DNA of 64,000 bases from contig JARWIR010000062.1 of NCBI GenBank assembly GCA_029959085.1, positions 2,728,001 through 2,792,000 of the forward strand, read 5' to 3'. The notes beneath the pieces were generated by a model. That model saw nothing but the letters and a program-made list of their open reading frames with translations, was not told the origin of the DNA and searched no databases. The position numbers and the translations under genes were made by a program. Shown one piece after another: positions 30,681 to 42,929 of the stretch (within the stretch, counting starts at the first letter, position 1; every line of letters begins with the position of its first letter). The stretch is from Nemophila menziesii (taxonomy: Eukaryota > Streptophyta > Magnoliopsida > Boraginales > Hydrophyllaceae).

Positions 30681-31069
30681 ATGCTAAAAACATATCTAAG
30701 ACATTCCATGTCTTGGAAAGAAACCGAGGAAGTTAGAACCCACCATTCCTATTATCCACAGTCTTTCACAGCATCGTGTCCCAGAAAATATCCTCAAACC
30801 CTGTGGGTACTGAGCCAAAGATTGCGTTTCGGGTCGGCCATGAAGTTGTATGGAAAGCCCACAAACCAGAGAACAAATCACGAAGTCACAAAGACTCGTG
30901 GATGGGACCATTTGTAATCACAGAAGTTGTTTCAGCTAAGGTCATAGAGATCAGGCCCAAGAGGGGCATTAAACTAAGGTTAGTAGATTTCATATCCTTG
31001 CTCATTGCTTGGGAGGCTATATTCTCAAATATTGATAGAGGTAACACGTTTAACTTTAAAAGATGTTAA
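30681..31069 (+). pseudogene. Integrase C-terminal remnant of element F, directly after protease
   Basis: VGHEVVWKAHKPENKS ... WMGPFVITEVVSAKVIEIRP ... LRLVDF aligns with the C-terminal barrel of B integrase and with A (4600-4790). Only about 40 codons separate it from the protease, so RT, RNase H and the catalytic integrase core are absent. J shows the same junction. A conserved FHVLE/FFVLDKK segment sits at the joint in F, J and A. Confidence 0.8.
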
Positions 31070-31076
31070 ATAAAAG
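31036..31076 (+). promoter_or_regulatory. Post-ORF conserved hairpin, element F copy (diverged)
   Basis: GAGGTAACACGTTTAACTTT followed by AAAAGATGTTAAATAAAAG, then GGGAGACAACCC at 31086-31097. The same layout as the other elements, with several changes in the stem. Confidence 0.5.
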
Positions 31077-31239
31077 TGTTGTACGGGAGACAACCCGCAA
31101 TTTTTAATGTTTCTATGTCTTTAAATTTTGTTTAAGTTAGTTATTTTTAGTTGATATTGCATATTTGAGAAAGGTATGAGTGTTTTTGATGTTCAGGTAC
31201 TTAAGAAATCTAGTTAGGAAAAGAAAGACAAAAATTCGG

Positions 31240-31346
31240 CGAAAACCAATCCATTCATGTGGTACACTGCAGGAGTGGTCTGGTGCACCGCATGACAAAA
31301 AACGTGGCGACGGTTTTCGCTATGGTATATTGTCGAGAAGAAGGAG
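31240..31346 (+). repeat. Palindrome spacer of element F, left part
   Basis: GGTACACT at 31261 and GGTGCACC at 31282, 21 nt apart. Interrupted by solo LTR G; it continues at 32913. Confidence 0.65.
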
Positions 31347-32907
31347 TGATGTCTCCTCATTTGTGATAATTAAATATACTTCAGAGACATCATTTTAGGC
31401 TTATTTATTAGTTTATAGGTCGATCTTAGCTTAATTTAGTGCACTTTCCTATTTTGAGTCTTGATTTAGTGAATTATTATATTTAGAGCATATTGGGTTT
31501 AATTGTTTAATTTAGTGTGAAGCTTTAAAGATAATTATGGAGATTAATTAGAGTCCAAGTCAAAGACTACAAGATATGGAAAGAGATTTGCATGGTAATT
31601 GGAGATAAGGAAACAAAAGCTAAAAAGATGGAAAAGGAAAAGCTGCCTAAATCTGGGATTCTGCATACACGTCTAAATATGCGTTTTTACCTAAGAAATA
31701 GACCGATTTTGGTAATTTCCTTCTTTAGGGTCAAGATAATTCTTTTGCGATTCTTTTGGTATCTTATGGAGCTCAAACCGACCAATAACGAAGAAGATAT
31801 GCTCAAAACGGTCCAGCAGTGTTTATCTTTATTTCCATACGAATTTGAGTTGGACTAGGAGTCCATTACTTTCCTTCTCCTTCAAGAAAACGAATTAGGT
31901 TTTCCTATACCCTATAAATACAGCCTCTTAACACTCTAAAATCATCCTTGGCCAGACCCTAAGACCAAGAGGAAGCTGCAACACAAGAGAAGAAGTCTGG
32001 AAGGAGCAGAGCATCAATCATGAATCCTTCAACCTCTTATTTTGTAATTCTTTTCTCTTCTTTTCTTTGTATGAACTAATTCTATTAGCTTAGGTTTTGC
32101 ATAATGTATAATCTATAAATTCTAATTCTTCTATCTAAGTTTCTTTGGGAATTACATGTTTTAATCTGATATTAGCTACTTACCTTTATATTTGATTATG
32201 TGTTTTGATTTAATGTATGTTTTCCTTGCGGTGCGCAACGTTTAGGATTACCTTAATAGTAGTTAGATGGTCACCTTACCATGGTGTTTAACTACTGAAC
32301 CACCACATAACGTCTAGTGTCGATATTAGTTCTGACAAAACATGATTCTAACTAGATAGTCATTAGGGTTTGTTTTAACCACCATATCACCAGGATTGCA
32401 GTATTTGCTTAGGGCCTTAGTGGCGTTTGATAACCCTAAGATAAAACACTTCTTGGTTGTGCCGTAGCCCCCTTAGTCGCTCTCAAGGTCTAAGGTATGG
32501 GAATTTAGAATCCAGACTAAGTATACCAAGAGCTAATATTCTCCCTTATAAATTAGAAGGATTAGTGCATACTAGTAAAACCTAAGCTATATCTTTCATA
32601 CTATCTTCTTTTCTTTTCTTTTCTTTTATTTATTTCATTGTCTTTAGTTTAGTAGTTTAGTTTTCTTTATAAAAACCAAATAAAAATCTATTTTCCTTTT
32701 CTTTCTTTGCGTATTATCTTTCTATCTTTTATATCTGCACTTGATAATTTGCATAAGTTCTCTCTAACTTTCGTCAGTCCCTGAGGAACGAATCTTCTTA
32801 TCATTAAAACTTGCATACGTCCTGTAATACTTGCAATACCGTGTTAGTTTAGGGTGTGTATTTGCACTTATTTATATCATTATTTTATTACACCTTAGGC
32901 CACACCA
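31347..32907 (+). mobile_element. Solo LTR G, 1561 bp, with 5-bp TSD
   Basis: TGATGTCTCC at 31347 to CACACCA at 32907, flanked by AGGAG at 31342-31346 and 32908-32912. No PBS or PPT adjoins it. TATAAATA lies at 31913-31920. It shows moderate similarity to the F LTR in its central part (AGTAGTTAGATGGTCAC, CACCACATAA). It is a product of LTR-LTR recombination and sits in the palindrome spacer of F. Confidence 0.93.
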
Positions 32908-32912
32908 AGGAG

Positions 32913-33170
32913 CCAAAACTGTATCGCATAGCGTGAATACGGTCTGAACAGCATAAGGGTCTGGTGCTCCGCACCAACCTTCCGGTGTACCACACCATCA
33001 AAAACCGTGGGGACGGTTTTCCAATACGGTACAATTACAAGAGGTATGAGACAAGTTGCCCAAAACTCGCGAATACGGTTTGTCAAACCTTAAGTCCTGT
33101 ACACCGCGCCTCACGTCCGGTGCACCGCACGGCGCCCACAGATCCAGTCTTGAAGGGTTATAAGATGGGA
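32913..33170 (+). repeat. Palindrome spacer of element F, right part
   Basis: GGTGCTCC 32963 with GGTGTACC 32984 (21 nt), and TGTACACC 33098 with GGTGCACC 33119 (21 nt). AAACCGTGG..ACGGTTTT at about 33002-33020 is another inverted repeat, and GAATACGGT occurs twice (32935 and 33071). Confidence 0.7.
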
Positions 33171-33579
33171 TTTATAGAATAGGTTAGTTTTTACACGAAT
33201 TTATCAATCCTTAAGCCTCTCTTTCTTCCCCAAACCTCTCCTAACTCCATTAAAGCTTCATCAAACCTTCACCTAACATCAAAACACTACCCATTCACCA
33301 GAATTTTACATTCAATCCTTTCTTCACATCATTACAAAGAAGATTCAACCACCCATATCATATCAAAACATTTTCAATCCAAGAATCAAAAGCCTAAATT
33401 TCTAAAATTCATCCAACAATTTCTTAGATCCATACCAATCAAAGAAGAATTTATCCTACCCATATAGAGAATCATCTACATAACAACTTTCCTAACCCAA
33501 ATAAAGCTTGTTCAACCTATACTCAAGAGTTTCAAATTTCAAGAGTGGTTAAAGCTTTGAGTTGGAGGTCAATTGAGAT
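33171..33579 (+). other. Leader of element F ORF3
   Basis: About 400 nt, C/A-rich and coding-poor, ending in GAGTTGGAGGTCAATTGAGATG near 33559-33580. This is the same GAGTTTGGGG-then-ATG arrangement as before B ORF3. Confidence 0.5.
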
Positions 33580-34775
33580 GACGAAAAGAACATAAACATT
33601 ATTTACTGTTAGGGAGATGAAGAAGAATCATACTAAGGTATTGGGTTCTAGTGAGAAAAGTTCAAATTCCAATTTGAAAGGTAAAACAGGTTCAAAAAGT
33701 AAAGGAAAGATAGCTGTGGTAAATTCAAAAAGCAAAAGAATTTGACTTTAATAAGGAATACACCACAACCTTTACAAATCGAGAGTTATGTGCCTAAGAT
33801 TAACGAAGTTTCCAAGGCCATGTTAGCTTCAGCAGAGAAACAATTAATGGAACTTCCTTTGGCTTATGAGAGAGTATTTGAAGAAAAAGTTGAAGAAGGT
33901 GAATACAAGAGATTCATAGAGATGTGAGATAGATTGGGTTGGTATACATTCATGTTGAGAAGATCGATTTTATGTAGAGATTTATTTTCCAATTTCTATT
34001 TAGACCTCTTTAGCCGAGATAGTAATGGTTCTATTCCAGTTAGAGGCAAGTTAGTTCCTTTTACAATTGAAGAGATTTGAAACCACTTCCGGTTTAAGAA
34101 ATTGGTTGGACCATGTAAGTATAGTGAACTGGTGGAAAATATCAAGACTTTCGATTGGAATCTACTTTTTGAGCATGTATTAGATAAGGAGAAAGTGCAA
34201 GAAAATAAGGGAGAATTGAAGGCACCTTGGCCTTACAAATATCTCCAAGCAGATACAAAAGTTTGGCACCATTTTCTTACAGCAAATGTCTTTGGAAACC
34301 TGAGAACATCGGAGGTAACTAAGAAGAACACAATATTGTTGATTGTATTTTCAAGGGAGAAGAAGTGGATGTGGCACAGTTGATCTTTGAGGAGGTGATG
34401 CGATTTTTGGTCCCTCCTACTTCGTTATTTAGTTTGAAATATCCTTCTATGATCACGTGCCTTGTTCGGAAAGCGAGTGTGATTCCGGGTAAAGAAGAGA
34501 AGCGAATGTATAATATGATGAACAATATTGACAACAACTGGATCAAAACAGTTTTAAGAGTAGCGGGAGTTACGCAACTTTCAAAAGAAGAAAAGGATCG
34601 TATTTGGAAAGAGAAGATGGAAGGGCGATTAAATAAAGTCGAAGCAGCTCATACTTCCTTGGCCAATGATGTGGCACAAATCAAAGCTAATCAAGTGCAC
34701 ATCATGACACTCCTTGAGAAATTAAAGAAAAATCCAGTAAATCCTATCTTAGATGTCAATAATGCGAGGCAATAG
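33580..34775 (+). pseudogene. Element F ORF3, with stops and frameshifts
   Basis: Basic, Ser/Lys-rich N-terminus (33610-33750), then frames 33742-33927, 34102-34383 and 34365-34775. Shared features with B ORF3: a helical ...LPLAYERVFEE region, RGKLVPFTIEEI, a hydrophobic WHHFLTANVFG segment at the position of WSRFIIPTFFG, a following Ser/Thr-rich stretch, and a C-terminal coiled coil (KVEAAHTSLANDVAQIK). Stops occur after FIEM and EEI and there is a frameshift near 34370. It is more diverged from B than D is, in line with the different spacer motif. Confidence 0.7.
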
Positions 34776-36263
34776 CCTCAATAGTATGTTCTCTTTCTTC
34801 CTTACCATTTATGTATATGCTTTATCTGCTTATTTTAATTTCTTTTTAGCGTCTTTTTCAAGTCGTGGGGACACATCTCATTTTTGAGTTTTTAGGTAGA
34901 AATTAAAAAAAATTGATACATGGGATTTAGATGTAGAGTGTTTAATAGCTTGAAAGCATAAGCTCAGCAAGTTAATGATAGGTAGTAGTATGTTTATAAG
35001 ATGCTTTATTTTGTATGCTTTTAGTATTTGCAAGAAAACACACATTGATAGTAAAGAAAGGATTAGTTAGCAATGCAATAGAAAGTATATTTGATCTCAG
35101 GGAGCCATGAGTGATGTGTAGGCCGTGAGATCCAAGCTAGTAGATAAACCCATTTAATGAACGTGCTAAAGGTAAGAGAATAATGAAATTGCATAAGTTT
35201 AGAAAGTGATTAAGGCGGTTCTTTAATAAGCCCCTTGTTGCCTTTTAGCTTGATGTCCAAATTATAATGTTATATCCTTCTCAGCCCCTTCTAGCCTTTC
35301 TAAAGCGTTTTATTAGCCACATTATAAGCCATATCCCTTTATATTATAGAACTTTTCCATATGACCCGCACTCGAATCGCGATGCATAGACAATTGTTTT
35401 AAAGCTTGAGTTTGGGGTGGTGGGTCCACCATTATGAGAATTATTATAGGGTTGGGATTTTTGAGCTTATTAATTGTGCTCTATTCTATATATTGATGAT
35501 GATTCACAGTTTTATATTGTAACCCTTTGTCGGGGTAAAAGTAAATGAAAAAAGTTATGAAAAGAATATATGCAAAAGAAATAGCATGATATCTCACATC
35601 AAAAAGAGAATCATAACTATACAAAAGAAAGAAAAAAAATTATATCAAAAGAATATATATTTGGACCAGCCAATTGGGATTTTTATGTGAACATCTTATG
35701 CTTTAGTATTGGATTATTGGGGATGCTAATTAGTGCATCAAATCATTGGGTTGAGTGAGAACATTTTATAAGAGTAACTCAAGCTCTAGGGCGATTCGTT
35801 GATGGCTAGTGAGGAGAGAGCCAAAAGCTCACTCTAAATTATCCAAATATGCTTATCATACCGTTCCTAAGCCAACATTACAACCTTAAAGACCTTATGA
35901 TTCTTTTCTATGTAATCTAGAAGTGATTGAGCCAATAGATAGTAGTTAAGTGGATCATTGGATACTAGTGAAGTTCGATGAACAATCTATAGCCTCCATG
36001 GTGAACTGAGTAAAGATCCTCTCCTTCTTACATTGCGAAGCTAATCTAATCTTGAATTCAAGCTGTGTTTATTGTAGAAATGACAAGTGTGCAGGTATGT
36101 AGCTTGTAAATATTATTACATAAAATTTTCTGAGTAGTTTCTTTGAGTCTATTCTTCTATACTCTTTCCCTATGTGCTTAATTGACCTAGGTGTGTATTT
36201 AGAGACTTCCCTTTCTTCTTATCTTTATTGTATCAGGACGATACAACTTTGAGTTGGGGGTCT
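34776..36263 (+). other. 3' UTR of element F
   Basis: Degenerate hairpin at 34860-34879, GAGTTTGGGG at 35407-35416 preceded by ACAATTGT, the 24-mer at 35809-35832, hairpin TTGTATC-AGGAC-GATACAA at 36228-36246, and PPT GAGTTGGGGGTCT at 36251-36263. No coding. Confidence 0.7.
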
Positions 36264-37784
36264 TGATGTCTCCCCGTTTTTGATGATCTAATATTAGTTG
36301 GAGACATCATTTTTAGGAATTATTAGGAAGTTATACTCGATTTTTATTAGAATTATTGTATTTTCTTATTGCTTGTCTTGAATTGATGATTTATTATTTT
36401 TAGAGCATATTTGGTTTAATTGTTTGTTAATTAAGAAGCTTTAAAGATATATTGTAATTAATTAGATGCCAAATCAATTCCAAGAGATAAAGGAAAGAAG
36501 GTAATGATGGAAATCGGAGATAAAGGAAGGAAAAGATAAAATAGGAAAAGAAAAGTTGTCAAGTAAATCTGAATTCCAGCAGCTACGTACATTAAAGTGA
36601 TCATAACTCAAGATTGGCTGGGAATTTGGAAGAATGGTCTAAGGAAAAGTTGTAGAGATTTCTGAGAGGATCAGTTTCGATATAAAGAACGTGTCAATCG
36701 GAGCAATGTTGAAGAAGTTACGGCCAAAACAAAACAACAACAGTTTATTATCTTTCTTATATTTTAGAGCTACGAATTTGAGTTGGACTAGAAGTCCAAT
36801 TACTTGTCTTCCACTCCAAGAAAACGTTTTAGGGCTTCCTAGACTCCTATAAGTACACCCTTAAACTATTGTAAACATGTCCTTGCCTCCTGCAATTAGT
36901 CCTTAACTTTTATTCATCATTAGAGATCATTCAAGAGCGCAAATTGACAGTGTGTATCTTTCTTTTAGTTTATTTATTTCCAATATGAACTAATTCTCCC
37001 ATAGCTTGGGTTTTGCATATGTATAATCTATGAATTCTATTTTCTTCTCTCTATGTTTCTTTGGGAGAATTGTTTTAAATTGATTCTAGCTACTTAACCA
37101 TATATTTGTTTTATGTGCTTTGATTTATTTTCTTTCTTAGACCTGATCAATTTAGGGCTATGCTAATAGTAGTTAGATGGTCACCCGGAAGGGATGTCTA
37201 ATTATTGAAACACCACATAAGCGTCTAGTGTGCGGTAGTGACCCGGAAGGGCTTGCCTAACTAGATAGTTCTTAGGGTTTGATTTAATCACCGATCATCA
37301 TGAGAAAGCCAATCTCATTTATGGACCTAGTGGCGTAGGAGCACCCTATTTAAGTCCCCTCGTGCTTGTGAGGTCGCCACCCTAGTCCACCCTGACGGGG
37401 GTAGGGAGGAATTTAGAATTCTGACTACTTGTCTAAGATCTATTATCACCCTTATTAACTAGTAAAAGAAATAGAATGATTAGTGCATACGAGCAAAACC
37501 TGAGTTATATTTTCTCATCTTATTCTCTCATATTTATTTTATTGTCTTTTATTTTATTTATTAAATCATTAATCTCTCCATTACTCATCCTTATTTTCTG
37601 TTTTTTAATTATTAATTGCTACTATGATTTATTTACCCATAAGCATAACACACTTAAGTCTCTGGGGAACGAATCTTCTTATCATTAATACTTGCATACA
37701 TCTTGTAATACTTGCAATACCGTTAAGTCTAGGGTGTTTATTGTTTTATTTTATCTCTTATTAATTACACCCTAGACGACACTA
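36264..37784 (+). repeat. 3' LTR of element F
   Basis: Begins TGATGTCTCC after the PPT and ends CGACACTA (37784), where the expected final CCA has become CTA. 1521 bp. Next to it are GTCCC and the palindrome spacer of minus-strand element I. Confidence 0.85.
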
Positions 37785-38130
37785 GTCCCCACCAGCAATG
37801 TCGCATGTGGGGCTGGCTTGCCGGTCAAAGTCTTCAACTTTTTAACCTCAAACCGTGTTCCTACCCGTCATGACCCCTTGCTAGCGGACTAGTATTGCCG
37901 CCTGTTGGGGCCGGCTTGCCGGTCAAATATTTTTTCACCTTACTGACTTGCTGCCATCATGACCCATTCGCTTGTGTCGACACGGGTTGGTACCGGAATG
38001 CCGCCTAAAATGCCGGCTTCCCGTCAGTGTTTTGCAACATTATTATTTTGACCGTAGCGTAGACTGTCATGACCCCTTATATGGGGTGTTGACATGCCGC
38101 CTAGAAGATCGGCTTGCCGGTCAATAGTAG
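37785..38130 (-). repeat. Palindrome spacer of element I
   Basis: Motif of the type ATGCCGCC...CCGGCTTGCCGGTC. Pairs: TTGCCG at 37895 and 37916 (21 nt); ATGCCG at 37998 and TTCCCG at 38018 (20 nt). TCATGACCC recurs at about 37878, 37958 and 38069. F's LTR ends at its left edge. Confidence 0.7.
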
Positions 38131-38335
38131 GGAGGACTATTTTTTCAATATTTTCAGCCAAAACTTCATCTTCTTTGTTATCTACACATCAAAAACACTT
38201 CTACCTTCCTCATTACTGCAATATATATTAAAAAAATACTAATGTAAAAAAAATATGAAAACATTACAAAATTTCGGGTTGTCTCCCAGAAAACACTTTT
38301 GTTTAACGTCGTTTAAAGTTCGACGTGTTATCCCG
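38131..38335 (-). other. Region between the palindrome spacer and the ORF of element I, with post-ORF hairpin
   Basis: The post-ORF element is at about 38291-38332 (minus-strand sense, GTTAAAC-type core), preceded by GGGAGACAACCCG at 38275-38287. The rest is AT-rich without coding. Confidence 0.5.
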
Positions 38336-39540
38336 ATTATTCCTTGAGTATGTAGCCTCCTCATCAGCGAATGAGGCTATGAACTTCAACTATTTGAAGC
38401 TATTGACCTCCTGTGGGTCATATCTCTAGCAATTTTGTCGTCACCACTCGAGTAACTACGAATGATCCCATCCATTCATTCTTTAAACCCTGTGGCCTGT
38501 TTTCTTGTTTGGAGTCCTTTCAAGCGACTTTATTGACGACTCCAAACTCATTTTTAGCTCTCTTATTCATAGGTTTATGGTGCACCTTTTCTTTGACCTC
38601 CTTGGTCACTTTCTGAATAATGGGGAACTCAAGTGGCTTCTCTTCAAGCTTTTTCTCCAAAATATGTAATGTCTTAGACTTTTCTTTCTTTATAAGATCC
38701 ACGTTTTTACCTCGGTCTCTACCCTCTCACTCTCACTCCTTTTCGAGATAGCTTACATGCATATTTGTTGTGGTGTGAGTCCCTCTTCAACAATTTCAAG
38801 CACTTTGGCGTAGGTTTCATCTTCTCTGAACGCCTCTACAAATTCTTAATAGATGTCACCTTTTGAATGATTCCTCTTCATAGGATTGGGTGGTAATATC
38901 AATGGAGTACTAGTTGGAATATCCACTCTAGCCTCTTCTTCTTCTATCTCTTTTTCAACCAATATCTCAACATTTTATTTCTCTAGACTCGGCTTGGCTG
39001 GTTCCTCTATGGCTTGAATCTCAACCTTATTGGGTTAAACTTCATCTTAAACTCGATTATCAACAATTACCTCATCTAAGCTTAGCGTGGTTGCTTGTTC
39101 TATCGTCGGAATCACCAGTTCACTAGGTGTAACTTGTGGCGATTCCACTTCCTTCGAAGGCTAAATTCTTCAAAAGCCTCGAACTGAACATTGATATAAC
39201 GGTCTTGAATTTCCTAATCATAAGTACTTGTACCTTGGCCAATTTGTATGATGGTTCTTGTTTTAATTACTCAATCGTTTCAGTGTGTTGCATCGATAGT
39301 TGCTCCATGAATTGATGTTGTTGTTGCATACTTTTCACTAATGATATAGTAGCATCGCTTTTTGCCTCACTCTTTATCATAATATCCAGTAAAACCTTGA
39401 TGAAATGATTAAGGGAGTCTTCCTAATTGATGAACTTGGCTTCATTAGATTTTGCGCTCCCTTGCGTCAATTTTCATGAAATATTGCATGATTTGTCGTA
39501 GTTCATCAAAGGAGTTTTGTAATTGACAATGCACGGGTTG
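38336..39540 (-). pseudogene. Element I main ORF remnant (A-type: coiled coil plus integrase C-terminus)
   Basis: Many stops and frameshifts, but clear matches to element A: KSKTLHILEKKLEEKPLEFP and FGVVNKVA at 38520-38700, a WMGSFVVTRV segment near 38460, ATTTSIHG/QQQHQFMEQ near 39310, and the QNSFDELRQIMQY start near 39500. The layout repeats that of A, which shows that this reduced design has more than one copy. At about 39540 it meets the ORF3 leader of J. Confidence 0.7.
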
Positions 39541-39790
39541 ATAGGAATTTTGAAGTCTTGGTTTTATTATTGGATTCTAGGGGTTCTGGAATGATTTGGG
39601 TGGGTAAATATTGTTTAAAATAGGAGAGGGAAAGATTTGGATATGAAATTATGGTGATTTTGGTGTTGTTTTGATCTAAGGTGGAGTTTTGGTGAAGCTT
39701 TAATGGAGTTTGGTTGCTTGGAGAAGAAGAAGGCTTAAGGTTTATGTGTTGTATGTTTCTAACCTCTTCTTCTTGAGCTGATCGCATCCT
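39541..39790 (-). other. ORF3 leader of element J, truncated
   Basis: Purine-rich on the plus strand, without coding, similar in composition to the B leader at 10150-10330. ORF3 itself and the 3' end of J are missing beyond 39541. Confidence 0.45.
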
Positions 39791-40230
39791 GCACCTGCAT
39801 GCCGCCTATGGGGTTGGTATTTCGCCTATGATGTTATTCTTTGGACTATGACACGGACCTCTTATTTGTTGACACGTATGGTGGGTCGTCAATGTCGCCT
39901 GTAGGGGCCGGTATGTCGGCCGAACACTTTAAGCTTCTGAACTCGAAATGTGGTGACTACCTCACGAACCTTCTGGCACACTGGTATGCGCCCAGTGGGC
40001 CGGTTATGCCGGTCGCATATTTTATTTGACCTTCTGACTTGCTACATTCATGACCCATTCGCAAATGTCGACACAAGTGTGGGATCGGCATACTGCCTAG
40101 AAGGCTGGCACACGGGTTAAAATCTGTAACTCTCTGAATTTGATGTCGTATACCGTCATGAAGCATTGAGGGGCAGCGGTAGTACCGTTGATGGGCCGGT
40201 ATGCCGCTCGGCTAGCTGTGAGAACAATTT
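39791..40230 (-). repeat. Palindrome spacer of element J
   Basis: Pairs of GGCCGGTATGCCGG-type half-sites: ATGTCG 39892/39913 (21 nt), ATGCGC 39986 with ATGCCG 40006 (20 nt), GTACCG 40182 with ATGCCG 40201 (19 nt). Related to, but diverged from, the spacer of I. A GAGTTTGGGG motif lies at its 5' edge (40247-40256). Confidence 0.7.
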
Positions 40231-40390
40231 TTCTTCGATCTCTTAACCCCAAACTCATCTTCTACACACCCTACACATAAAAAACAATTTCTACCTTCCA
40301 CATTACTGCAATATTTATTAAAAACAACAAATCTAAACTAAACTAAGACATAGATTCATAACAAAAAAAATGCAAGTTGTCCCCCAAAAA

Positions 40391-40432
40391 GCACTTTTCT
40401 TTAACGTCGTTTAAATTTCAACATGTTACCTC
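40391..40432 (-). promoter_or_regulatory. Post-ORF conserved hairpin, element J copy
   Basis: Minus-strand sense GAGGTAACATGTTGAAATTT followed by AAACGACGTTAAAG. It lies directly after the integrase C-terminal remnant. Confidence 0.55.
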
Positions 40433-41135
40433 TTTTATTATGTAGCCTTCCCAGGTGCATGTGAGGCTATAAACATCAACCATTCGGAGTTTTCGACCTC
40501 TCTTGGGTTGTATTTCAATCACTTTTTTTTGAAACTACACAAGTAACGACAAACGGTCTTATCCACACATTCTTTAAAACCCTATGGTCTACTCTTGTTT
40601 TAGGGCCTTCCATGCAACTACATTGCCGACCCCAAACTCACTTTGAGCTTTATTTTCCACAGTTTTAGTGTGGACCTTATATTTGACCTCTTTGGTCTCG
40701 ATATGAATGACTGGAACTGTTGGTGATACCCTCTCTGGCTTCTTATCCAAGACAAAGAATGTCTCAGATGTTGTGTTTGTCCAGAGGGTCACTATTCTCT
40801 CATGAAAATATATGATGCATCTACTCGTGGCTAAGAAAGGCCTTTCGAGTATAAGAGGAACTTGCTTATCTACATCATATTCAATAATAAAAAATTCAAT
40901 AAGGATAACCAGCTTACCAGCTTGGACAAGAACGTCCTCTATGATTCCCCATGTCTGTGCTATCAAACTATCCGCAAACTGTAGAATTACGGACGTCTTC
41001 TTTGCCTTCTTGATGTCTAGCTTCTCTAACACTGACTTGGGTAGAAGGTTCACACATGAACCTACGCCAGACATCGCTTTGAGATTGAGCTTACCATCAA
41101 TTTGGATAGGGAGGTTAAAACCTCTAGGATCTTAA
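40433..41135 (-). pseudogene. Element J protease joined to integrase C-terminus
   Basis: Protease-like: RGFNLPIQIDGKLNLKAM, then SGVGSCVNLLPKSVL where F has CDVGSGVNLMPKSMF, so the catalytic Asp is replaced. VPLILERPFLATS follows. ETFFVLDKKPERV and GVGNVVAWKALKQ lead straight into the C-terminal barrel (KVIEIQP, RMVDVYS), which is broken by stops. No RT, RNase H or integrase core lies between, the same deletion as in F. Confidence 0.8.
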
Positions 41136-42794
41136 AGCTCGGGTGGTAGCTTCTTTTCAACTTTATTCGAGACTCTCTCAGTATGAGCCACAATCTCGAT
41201 CTCGGCTTCTAAACTCACAATTCCACTTCCATCACTATTTTTATGGCATTCCCGTCATTCTTTATACCTTGTACCATCTGTGGAAGATCTTATTGAAATT
41301 TCTCAAGCGCAATGGTTACTTGGGTGACTTGTGTCCCCAATATTTCTAACGCTACAGATTTCTCGTTAAATTTCTCATTATAGATCTGCATGTTGTCTTG
41401 AGTTAAAGTCCTAAAAAAGATTGCATTATCTTTTGGATCTTGAATTCAGAATCTTCTTGTGGATTTTGCGGCAATGCTTTATGTGCTAAACTATTGGCAT
41501 AATCATCATAGGTTGGTTATGGTAGTGCTGGCATGATATAACTTTGGCCGCCTTGATAAGGACCTTGAGATCTTTGTTGGAAATTGTTGCTTTGAGGTTG
41601 TAATTGGTAAGAATTACTTGGTTCACGACCCCATTCATATTAGACCAGGGAAGGTCCGGATGATTGTGATTCCTTTGCTAAAACCCAATATTACCCGATT
41701 GGAAATTCCCACGATTCGACACAAAGCATACTACTTCTGGATTTCCTGCACGCTCTTCCCATACATGATTGTTGACCCCACAAGGCGAATAACCTTGTGC
41801 TTCTTTCACTACTTCATCTCAACTTGTTTCCCTTATAAACCTTTCTCCATTGCAAGTGCCAGCTGTTTCATTTGATTCTCCAATGCAGAGAACTTAGCCT
41901 CTATAGAATCTTCACTAACTAATCGCAGTGTACCTTTGGTATTTGTAATGCGGGGTCTTGCAATAATGGTCAACTCCTCTAGGTTTCAAGTAGATTTTCC
42001 ATTACAACTGTACCTTCTGTAGGAACCATAGACACAAAACCTCCTCCTACAAGGTTATCTATCTTCAATCTCGACTCTGCGTTGATGCCTTGATAAAGCA
42101 TCATTAATTGAAGTTTTGGGGTATAACCATAAAGTGGACATCTAGATAATTTTTGTTGAAATCTTGTCAATGCCTCTCATACACTCTCGTCATTCTCTCG
42201 GTGAAAACTTGCAAGTGTCCTTTGATCCTTCATTCTCAAGCATTACGGATAATAGCAATCAAAGAACTTGACTTGTAACTCATCCCATGACGTAATCAAA
42301 TATGATGGTTGACTATCCAACCATTCACTAGCACCTTCGGTCAAGAAAAACAAAAACTTGAAGTAATACGGTTGCTCGACTGTAATGCCTTGAGTAATGT
42401 AAGCATTACAAATCTGCATAAAATTTTGAATCGACCTCATAGACTCTTGTTGTGCTGCACCAGTATAGATTCCAACGCTCATAAAATGACTAATCATACC
42501 CTCATCGGATTTGAATAGCACCGCTTGGATAACTAGAGGGTGAATCCCTGATGGTTGTACTAGAAAAGGTGCTCCCTAACTAGTAAGACCTTGTTCGTGG
42601 CGTGGAATAGATAGTGGATCTCCTCCTTGTGGTGGTACTAAGTGGGGGATATTAATTTCTTGATTATATTCCCCAGGTGTTACATTATTGCCTACTACTA
42701 GTGGATCTACAATTTTAGCCATTACTTCACTCTTCTTTGCCTCCCTTTGTCGCTTTTTATGAGCTCGGAATAACTTCTCGAGATATGAGAGCAT
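41136..42794 (-). pseudogene. Element J gag, broken
   Basis: Start at 42794 (MLSYLEKLFRAHKKRQREAKK). Capsid segments: MRSIQNFMQICNAYITQGIT and WDELQVKFFDCYYP (42521-42243), WLDSQPSYLITSW, and TRFQQKLSRCPLYGYT to 41979. A zinc-knuckle remnant (NNHVWEE..GNPEV) lies near 41730-41790 with the first cysteines lost. A Gln/Asn-rich linker in several frames follows. It is very similar to F gag. Confidence 0.82.
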
Positions 42795-42905
42795 ACACTA
42801 ATACGTAAAAAACTTGAAAGAGACAAAAACAAAAACCAAACCAAGCGTAAAACTAAAACAAATTAAAACTACTAAACTAAACTAAACACAATGACTAACT
42901 AGAAA

Positions 42906-42923
42906 TCACCGGCAGCGGCACCA
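42906..42923 (-). promoter_or_regulatory. Primer binding site of element J, tRNA-Asp type
   Basis: Minus strand TGGTGCCGCTGCCGGTGA, 6 nt from the LTR; two bases different from B. Confidence 0.82.
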
Positions 42924-42929
42924 AAAACT

